Assembly: GCA_963920575.1 (NCBI GenBank)
Contig: OY986967.1
Span: 21,903,648-21,967,647, forward strand
From: Narthecium ossifragum
Lineage: Eukaryota > Streptophyta > Magnoliopsida > Dioscoreales > Nartheciaceae
Reading direction: 5' to 3'
DNA length: 64,000 nt
The notes under the pieces were generated by a model. That model was not told the DNA's origin, did no database searches, and saw only the letters and a program-made list of their open reading frames with translations. Every line of letters starts with the position of its first letter. The first letter of the stretch is position 1. The position numbers and the translations under genes are program-made. Below, piece after piece: positions 56,612 to 64,000 of the stretch.

Positions 56612-56630
56612 TGGCGCCGTTGCCGGGGAC
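56612..56630 (+). other. E4 primer binding site
   Basis: TGGCGCCGTTGCCGGGGAC six bases after the LTR end; the Athila/Tat type, as in E2. Confidence 0.9.
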
Positions 56631-56866
56631 TTGTTGATTTGAATTTCTTACTTGATAAATTCCTTCTTTCAATTAGGTTGATTTACTTCCTTTTATTACA
56701 AAATACCAAAAATAGAACGTTGCTTATATTGTATATCTTTTTGTGTTTGTAGGTGAAGCTTCCGAGCGGCGAAGCGACTCATCTACGGGCGAAGATACAA
56801 AGTTCTTGGACCAGCCCACTGTAATGTATCTTTTACCTTGTATGGTCCAAGTTCTCATATGTGTGA

Positions 56867-58837
56867 ATGAGTATGCATGAGGATTCAGATCTAGATATCA
56901 CATTGCAAGAATTCTTAGATTCTAGGACATCTTCAAGCATACCCTTGCATAAGGACCTCCCGCTTCCTCAAGTCATGGATGAGCCCAACCCGGACCCCAA
57001 TCCTAATGTCAATCCTATCCCGGACCGTAGGAGTATGAAGGATTACTATGTCCCTTCTACATTTGCACCCACTTCGGGTATACAACAACCCATTGTTCAA
57101 GCCGCACACTACGAGTTTAAGCCTCAATTCCTTCAATTCCTTCCAAACTTTCACGGCTTGAGTAATGAGGACCCTTACTACCATCTAGAAGATTTTCTTG
57201 AAAAGAGTTCCACGGTCAAAATTCCAAATTTTAGTGAGGATGCAATGAGATTGAAATTGTTTCCATTCACCTTGAAGGGCAAAGCCAAGCATTGGTTAGG
57301 TTCCCTTGAGCCCCAAACGATCACCACATGGGACCAATTACAAAGTGCTTTTCTTGAAAAGTTCTACCCTATAGCAAAGACTCATGAAATGAGGACCCAA
57401 ATAGCAACCTTTCGTCAAGAAGATGACGAACCTTTTCATGATGTTTGGGATAGGTTTAAGGAACTTATTAGGAAATGCCCACACCATAAATTTCCTAAGT
57501 GGTCCCTCGTTGATTATTTCTACAATGGTCTTAGAATACGTCATCAACAAGACGTAGACACCGCTTGTGGTGGGGTGTTCATGACCAATCCATACGATGA
57601 CTCATGGGTTTTATTTGGAAAGCTTGCCATTAATTCCCAAAACCATGCCTTCACTTCAAGAAATGTTAGGGATACTTCAAGCCCTAAGGGACAATCCAAC
57701 TCTAGAGGAGTGTTAGAGTTATCCGAAGCCACCCGTGTTGCACAACAAATTGATACTCTAAGTAGAAAATTTGATCAAGTGCTTGCTCATTCTTTGAATC
57801 AAATTCCTACTCCTTCTTCATCGAGTTACCCACCTAATTCTCCATCATTGGGAGAACTTTGCTTCTTATGTTCGACTCCCGGTCACCTAGTTACCGAATG
57901 CCATTTGGCATGTGATTATCCGGAGCTCGTGCAAGAGCACATTAATGCGGTCTTTAATCAATCAAAGCCTACCTATGACCCTTACTCGAATACATACAAT
58001 CCCGGTCTTAGAGATCATCCAAATTTCTCATGGAAAAATCCCGGCCAACAACCTCCAAATTCATACAATTCTAGGCCTCCGATTGCGGGCAATCAAGCCC
58101 CAAGCTACCCTCCTAAGTACCAAGCGCCATATCATTCTAACCAACCTCCACAAAATCAAACCACCTACCGGCCACCTCAAGCCCCTCATGCATATCCATC
58201 TCAAGTGCCAAGTTATCCTCAATCATCTCATCTTCCAAATTGGAATCAAAGGCCACCTGGGCCTTCCTCATACCAAGCTCCCTATCAAGCCCATCAAGCC
58301 CCTCAAGCTCCGAAACGTGATCCTTGTATTGAGGAAAGGCTTCTCAAGGCTTTGGATTCTTTTGAGTCAAGTACCCAACTTTTGCATTCTCATTCCCAAT
58401 CCATTGCAAAGTTGGAAGTGCAAATAGGCCAATTGGCCAATACTATGGCAAGAAGGGAGGAGGGTAGACTTCCTAGTCAACCCATAGCAAACCCTAAAGG
58501 CCAACATTTTGTCGATTCCACTCACGAGGAAGTGCAAGCGGTCACTACCCTCCGAAGTAGAAAGATTTTTCCTAATGTTGAGATGGCCAAAGACACCACA
58601 TTAGGGCAAGGGCATGACCATCATTTGTCTACTTCAATGAATGACTCTCAAGCATCACCTCATCATGCCCCTCATGATTCTTCGAATCCATTACCACCTC
58701 TCAATGAAACTGAACCTATCTCACTCGATCCATTACCAACCAAAGCATACATTCCTAAGGCTCCATACCCTCAAGCACTAGTTGATCCTCAAGTCACATC
58801 CAACCTTGGAAGAGTGGCAAGTATGAGGAGATGCTAG
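56867..58837 (+). CDS. E4 Gag
   Basis: 656 residues from MSMHEDSDLDITLQEFLDS. The gag core runs about residues 85-240: AAHYEFKPQFLQFLPNFHGL, MRLKLFPFTLKGKAKHWLGS, FLEKFYPIAKTHEMRTQIAT and KCPHHKFPKW. A CCHC knuckle, CFLCSTPGHLVTEC, lies near residue 332. A long Pro/Gln/Tyr-rich region (370-480) and a basic tail follow. It forms the virus-like particle that packs element RNA in the cytoplasm. The frame ends at TAG 58835-58837, overlapping the pol frame by 7 bases (ATGCTAG); the family norm is one gag-pol frame, so a 1-base indel shortly upstream is likely. Confidence 0.93.
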   Translation: MSMHEDSDLDITLQEFLDSRTSSSIPLHKDLPLPQVMDEPNPDPNPNVNPIPDRRSMKDYYVPSTFAPTSGIQQPIVQAAHYEFKPQFLQFLPNFHGLSNEDPYYHLEDFLEKSSTVKIPNFSEDAMRLKLFPFTLKGKAKHWLGSLEPQTITTWDQLQSAFLEKFYPIAKTHEMRTQIATFRQEDDEPFHDVWDRFKELIRKCPHHKFPKWSLVDYFYNGLRIRHQQDVDTACGGVFMTNPYDDSWVLFGKLAINSQNHAFTSRNVRDTSSPKGQSNSRGVLELSEATRVAQQIDTLSRKFDQVLAHSLNQIPTPSSSSYPPNSPSLGELCFLCSTPGHLVTECHLACDYPELVQEHINAVFNQSKPTYDPYSNTYNPGLRDHPNFSWKNPGQQPPNSYNSRPPIAGNQAPSYPPKYQAPYHSNQPPQNQTTYRPPQAPHAYPSQVPSYPQSSHLPNWNQRPPGPSSYQAPYQAHQAPQAPKRDPCIEERLLKALDSFESSTQLLHSHSQSIAKLEVQIGQLANTMARREEGRLPSQPIANPKGQHFVDSTHEEVQAVTTLRSRKIFPNVEMAKDTTLGQGHDHHLSTSMNDSQASPHHAPHDSSNPLPPLNETEPISLDPLPTKAYIPKAPYPQALVDPQVTSNLGRVASMRRC

Positions 58838-61800
58838 AACTATTCAAGAAGGTCCACATCAACCTTCCCTTGTTGGACGCGATTAAGCAAGTGCCTTCTT
58901 ACGCCAAATTTTTGAAGGACTTGTGTACTCATAAGAGGCAATCCAAATCTCATGTCTCTAAAAAGCTCTTCCTAACTGAACAAGTTAGCTCTATTCTTCA
59001 ACTCGATCTACCTCCAAAATTAAGAGACCCCGGCACTCCTACTATTTCTTGCATCATAGGAGATCAATTGATTGAGGGGGCTCTTCTTGATTTAGGAGCT
59101 AGTGTGAATCTTATGCCATACTCCTTATTTTGTAAGTTTGGCTTAGGAGAGCTCAAGCCGACCTCGATGACGTTGCAATTGGCCGATAGATCTATCAAGA
59201 CACCACGGGGTGTTCTTGAAGATATATTAGTCAATGTCGATAGATGTGTTTTCCCGGTCGATTTCGTTGTACTTGACATGGAACCGGGTGTTAGACATAA
59301 GAAATCCATTCCCATCATACTTGGCCGACCTTTCTTGGCTACGGCCAATGCATGCATCAATTGTAGAAGTGGCATCATGACCGTTACCTTCGGGAATATG
59401 GAGTTGAAATTAAATATTTTTGATGCTACTAAACAATCTATGCATGGGAGTGAATGTTTTATGATCGATTCTTTGGTGGATGATGATATTGTTGATGAAT
59501 GTGCAAATGATGTGATGGTTGTGAATTTTGATATGGATGATGCTTGTGAATCATTTGTTGATGCTTGTGATGACTCTTTATCGAGTAGGGATGAGGTTTT
59601 GAATTTTGATGAGTTGCCGATTTGTGAAGAGGATTTTCCGGGTTTACGTGATGAAGTGTTGACTTTCAATGATTTTTCGATGGTTTTTAATGCGTTGCAA
59701 GATGCGGACTTACCCACTTCGGATTTACTCGATGAATTTGAACATGCTTGTGCCATGGCCTTTCGAAAAACTTCTTTTGAGCCATTGCCACCTATATCCT
59801 CCACACCGGCACCCCCATCTTTGATTAAGCCTCCAACCTTAGAGTTGAAACCCTTGCCATCCAATTTGAAATATGAATATCTTGGGCCAAATTGCTCCCT
59901 CCCGGTAATTATCTCTTCATCCTTGACTCTTGCACAAGAGGGAAAACTCATTAAGGTGCTCACCAAGCACAAGAGGGTCATTGGGTGGTCCATTGCCGAC
60001 CTCAAGAGAATAGACCCATCTATATGCATGCATCGCATACATTTAGAAGATGAGTCTAAGAGTGTCATAGAGTTTCAACGTCGATTGAACCCAAACATGA
60101 GGGAAGTTGTGTTGAAGGAGGTTTTTAAACTCCTTGAGGCGGGCGTCATTTTCCCTATCTCGGACTCCAAATGGGTGAGTCCAACCCAAGTAGTGCCCAA
60201 GAAATCGGGCATTACCGTGATTAAGAATGAGAGGAGAGAAAGCATTGCTACTCGCCAAACTACGGGATTGCGAGTATGTATTGATTACCGGAAGTTGAAT
60301 TCATTCACTAGAAAAGACCATTTTCCACTTCCTTTCATCGACCAAATTTTGGAGAGACTTGTCGGGCAAAGTTTCTATTGTTTCCTTGATGGCTACTCCG
60401 GATATAACCAAGTGGCAATTGATCCTAAGGACCAAGAGAAAACGACATTTACTTGTCCTTTTGGTACTTTCGCCTACCGTCGTATGCCCTTTGGTCTTTG
60501 TAATGCACCGGCAACGTTTCAACGTTGCATGTTAGCCATCTTTGGAGACATGATCGAACACTTTCTAGAGATCTTCGTGGATGATTTTTCAGTCTTTGGC
60601 CAATCTTTTGACTCTTGCCTTGAGAATCTTACTAAAGTCTTAGCTAGGTGTGAGGAAACAAACCTAGTCTTGAGTTGGGAGAAGAGTCATTTTATGGTAA
60701 ATGAGGGGATTGTATTGGGCCATGTTGTTTCAAGTAGGGGGATCGAAGTTGATAAGGCCAAACTTGAGCTCATCTCTAAACTTCCTCCTCCATCATCGGT
60801 TCGACAAATCCGATCTTTTCTTGGGCATGCGGGTTTCTATCGTCGCTTCATCAAGGATTTTAGCAAAATTTCTCGTCCCCTTTGTGCCTTACTTGCTAAA
60901 GATGTTTCTTTCAACTTTGATGACCTTACATGCATGCCTATACTACTCTTCGCGAGGCCTTGTCTTCCGCACCCATTGTGCACGCACCCGACTATTCACT
61001 TCCGTTTGAAATCATGTGTGACGCCTCGGATTATGCCGTGGGCGCCGTTTTCGGTCAACGGATGGACAAACTCCCTCACGTCATATGCTACGCTAGCAAA
61101 ACCTTAAATGATGCTCAAGTCAACTACACGACTACTGAGAAAGAGTTGCTAGCGGTAGTCTTTTCCTTGGAGAAATTTCGATCCTACCTCCTTGGTTCCA
61201 AAATCATTATCTTTACCGATCATGCCACTTTGCGGTATTTGTTTTCCAAGAAGGATGCCAAGCCACGCTTACTCCGATGGATCTTGCTTCTCCAAGAGTT
61301 CAATCTTGAATTTAAGGATAAAAAGGGCTCCTCTAATGTTGTAGCAGATCATCTCTCTAGGCTATCGTCCGAGCACATCTTAGACTCTATTCCAATCAAT
61401 GAGTTGTTCCCAGATGAGCATCTTTTGGCCATCGATCAATTTCCCAAGCCGTGGTTTGCTCATATTGTCAATTATCTCACCACCGGGCAAATTCCACTCT
61501 TTTGGTCCAAAAATGATCAAAACAAATTCTTCTCACATATCAAGAACTATTTTTGGCATGATCCATACTTGCTCAAACGATGCCCGGACCAATTGTTGAG
61601 AAGATGTGTTCCCGAATCGGAAGTTACGTCCATCATCACTCATTGTGATTCTCATCCTTGTGGTGGACATTTCTCCGGTAGGAAGACCACCGCAAAGATC
61701 TTTGAATGCGGCTTCTATTGGCCCACCATATTCTGTGATTCGCATAATTTTGTCAAAGCTTGCCTCCGGTGTCAACAAGTTGGCACAATTTCTAGACGAA

Positions 61801-62748
61801 ATGAAATGCCCCAAACTCCCATTCTTGTTTGTGAAGTTTTCGATGTGTGGGGTATTGATTTTATGGGGCCATTCTCTCAATCAAATGGCTACTTATACAT
61901 TTTGGTAGGGGTGGATTATGTTTCCAAATGGGTGAAGGCAATTTCCACAAAAACAAATGATCATAAAGCCGTGTTGAAATTCTTGCATGCTAATATTTTC
62001 ACTCGTTTCGGTTTCCCGAGGACCATCATAAGCGATGGTGGCCCTCACTTCACCAACCGGCATTTTAAATCTATGTGAAAAATATGAAATTACCCATAAG
62101 GTAGCCACGCCTTACCACCCTCAAACTAGTGACCAAGTTGAGGTGTCCAATCGTGAGATCAAGCGGATCTTAGAAAAAGTTGTGAGAATTGACCGGAGGG
62201 ATTGGGCATTTAAGCTCAATGATGCCTTGTGGGCCTATCGAACGGCCTACAAGACACCAATCGGGATGTCGCCATTTCGATTGGTCTTCGGAAAACCTTG
62301 CCATCTTCCTGTAGAGATTCAACATAGAGCGTTTTGGGCAATTCAAGCTCTCAATTGGGACGCTAATGATATTTCAAGCAATATGAAACTCCAACTTCAT
62401 GAGCTTGAAGAAATTCGAAATGAGGCTTACGAGAATACCAAAATCTACAAGGCCCGGACTAAAGTTTTTCATGATAAACTCATAGTTCGGAAAACCTTTG
62501 ATGTTGGGGATAAGGTTTGGCTCTACAATTCACGTCTTCGGCTTTTCTCGGGAAAACTTAAGACTAAGTGGGATGGTCCATTTGATGTCACTAAGGTTTT
62601 CACCCATGGAGTTGTTGAGGTGCAAAATCCTTTCTCAGGTGCTACATTCACTGTCAATGGCCAACGTTTGAAACCTTATATTCATAGTTTCCCTCTTGAC
62701 ATCACTCTTGAGCCAACTGTTATGTTGGCGGAACCATACGATACTTGA
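58831..62748 (+). pseudogene. E4 Pol: PR-RT-RNaseH-IN with two internal frameshifts
   Basis: Part 1 (58831 to about 60925): protease motif LLDLGASVNLMP (residue ~85), an acidic linker (59450-59760), RT with VCIDYRKLNSFTRKDHFPLP, YCFLDGYSGYNQVAIDP and active site FVDDFSVFG (residue ~581). Near 60920-60929 the frame shifts. Part 2 (60930-62078): RNase [16 protein letters not shown] and integrase zinc ligands ([11 protein letters not shown]...CLRCQQ), then WGIDFMGPF and IISDGGPHF. At about 62072 one extra base shifts again. Part 3 (to 62748): [12 protein letters not shown] keeps the catalytic Glu, then [14 protein letters not shown] and the C-terminal domain. All catalytic residues are present, so the element is young, but as read it cannot make one Pol. 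Confidence 0.93.
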
Positions 62749-63075
62749 GCTTTATTGCGTCTAGCTATAGACGGTAAATTTACAGCTTGATGGGAGGCAA
62801 CCCATCCTTTCTTCGTATTTTTCTGAATTTGTTTGTTATTTCTTCTTTGCATGATTGATTGTTTTTCCCATTATTTGCATGTTTGATTTTGGTGTGTTTT
62901 TGAGTTGATCTTTGTTTGAATAAGTGTGATGTCGAGATGGTATGTTGAATTCGTGGGATGATTGATGAGTTGTCTGAGTTGAAGGGTTTGTATTGTGGTA
63001 TTTTAATGCCTAAGGAGCCTAGTATTCATGCTTGAGGTGTGTGGGGCGAATTCTCAAGTTTTCAGCCCAGTTTTG
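62749..63075 (+). other. E4 post-pol spacer
   Basis: TTGATGGGAGGCAACCCATCC (62788-62808) follows pol directly; the same motif follows the coding region at 16512. The rest is T-rich without a frame. Confidence 0.6.
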
Positions 63076-63660
63076 CAGTTTGGTATATAAAAGATCGATC
63101 TTCCAAGCGGAGAGGATCGATCCTTTATGTCCGATTGAATATAAGCTGGAACCTGGGGACGAAGGATCGATCCTTATCTACCTCAAGATCGATCTCTTTT
63201 GCGAATTTATTCGTGACAGGAGGATGGTTTTGAGGTGATCGATCCTTCTCTACCTCAAGATCGATCTCTTTTGCGAATTTATTCGTGACAGGGGGATGGT
63301 TTTGAGGTGATCGATCCTTCCCTACCTAAAGATCGATCTCTTTTGCGAATTTATTCGTGACAGGGGGATGGTTTTGAGGTAATCGATCCTTCTCTACCTC
63401 AAGATCGATCTCTTTTGCGAATTTATTCGTGACAGGGGGATGGTTTTGAGGTGATCGATCCTTCACTACCTAAAGATCGATCTTACTCACTTGGACACGT
63501 TGGCACGACTTAAGTTTGAACCGTTATGATGCCGCCACGTGGCCAAAGATCGATCTTCCTCTTGAGGAAGATCGATCCTTGGCTGGGTTTTGAAAAAAAA
63601 ATATAACCCTAGCTGGATCGACTTAGGGCTCTCAAGCCCTAAGATCGATCCCCCTTTCCC
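63076..63660 (+). repeat. E4 internal palindrome block with four 72-bp tandem units
   Basis: Units from CTCAAGATCGATCTC to GATCGATCCTTCTCTAC, 72 bp each, starting at about 63181, 63253, 63325 and 63397, almost identical. Each has two GATCGATC sites. Further sites lie at 63090-63180 and 63545-63655. The same palindrome fills the U3 array of this element. Confidence 0.85.
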
Positions 63661-63939
63661 CCTTTCTTCCCTCACGCAAGCCACCTCGCCGTTCTTCGTC
63701 TCCGCCTCCGATGCAAATCGCCGCCGCCGACCATCGAGCTGCCACCCTTCATCTCCCAGTGCCTCCCCGACCCCTCCCCTTCACTCCTCTTCCCTCAATC
63801 GACCCCGCCGCCGTCTACATTTCTTGCTCACCTCCGCTCGAGCCACCGGTGTCGCCGCATCCTCCAAGCTCCTCGTCGCCGGCCACCTTCGTTGTTCCAC
63901 TTCACCCCAAGGCGACTTCATCCTCTCCACTCACCTCCG
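63661..63939 (+). other. Leader of the E4 post-pol ORF
   Basis: CT-rich sequence alike to 13930-14217 (minus), with TCGACCCCGCCGCCGT-type blocks. No gene. Confidence 0.6.
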
Positions 63940-64000
63940 ATGGTTCTCAAGCACAACGCCGCCACCAAGAAGGCCGCCGCTTCATCTTCCACACCACCGG
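63940..64000 (+). CDS. Start of the E4 post-pol ORF (cut by window end)
   Basis: ATG at 63940 opens MVLKHNAATKKAAASSSTPP, alike to the start MGRKPTATTKAAA...ASSSTP of the ORF at 13929. Only 20 residues are visible. The shared leader and position after pol support a third ORF of the Athila/Tat type. Confidence 0.55.
   Translation, partial: MVLKHNAATKKAAASSSTPP

Noticed and set aside
57912..58427. 171-residue plus ORF in another frame within gag
   Set aside because: Overlaps the real gag frame and has low-complexity Ile/Leu/Pro composition.
58800..58837. Programmed -1 frameshift between gag and pol
   Set aside because: No heptameric slippery sequence or clear downstream stem seen; a 1-base indel explains it.
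59064..60068. 334-residue minus-strand ORF opposite E4 pol
   Set aside because: Antisense of the PR/acidic region of pol, Ser-rich by codon mirror; no family.

Overview
This is a plant nuclear window, almost certainly angiosperm. The signs are Tat/Athila-type Ty3/gypsy elements with the TGGCGCCGTTGCCGGGG primer site, a Ty1/copia element primed by initiator-Met tRNA, CACTA, PIF/Harbinger, hAT and MULE-like DNA elements, LINE remnants, and one host gene of the ankyrin-PGG (ACD6-like) class with GT-AG introns. I cannot name the species. About 85-90% of the window is transposon-derived; nothing in it is bacterial.

Layout. 1-4657: a minus-strand copia element, its polyprotein in one frame broken by stop codons only. 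Its 5' LTR is split at 4657/24325 by a 19.7-kb minus-strand gypsy complex (called E2 here) with a 5-bp target duplication GCCTC. Inside E2 lie the 3' end of a plus-strand gypsy element (E3, 6174-10445), a post-pol ORF, an RT fragment, gag and acidic-ORF remnants, and three solo LTRs (11278-13003, 17045-18598, 21548-23261) with target duplications. 24412-26926: unassigned sequence, then a second E3-type LTR fragment. 26927-33703: a decayed PIF/Harbinger element and a MULE-like element carrying plant-mobile-domain sequence, lying between two exon-like pieces. 33704-42270: LINE debris, palindromic repeats, about 590-bp tandem units, minisatellites and captured-looking gene fragments, one of them kelch. 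42690-51425: the ACD6-like gene, whose first exon carries a 5.1-kb CACTA element and whose first intron carries a MITE. 52954-54790: a hAT MITE and a minus-strand LINE split by a solo copia-type LTR. 54983-64000: a young plus-strand gypsy element (E4) with 5' LTR, PBS, gag, PR-RT-RH-IN and the start of a post-pol ORF; its 3' end lies beyond the window.

The most interesting signal is in the gypsy LTRs. Four otherwise divergent LTR families carry, downstream of the TATA box, two to four hairpins with the nearly invariant loop CTAGAAC and stems that differ in sequence yet keep pairing. The loop always reads in the direction of transcription, which points to a selected RNA structure. Upstream of the TATA box several of the same LTRs carry arrays of a family-specific palindrome (AAGATCGATCTT, TTGGATCGATCCAA, or an ACGGTCGACCGT type), and E4 repeats its palindrome in a 72-bp tandem array just before the post-pol ORF. 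Together these suggest an undescribed cis-regulatory and RNA-packaging arrangement, possibly linked to the extra element-encoded protein. That link is inference.
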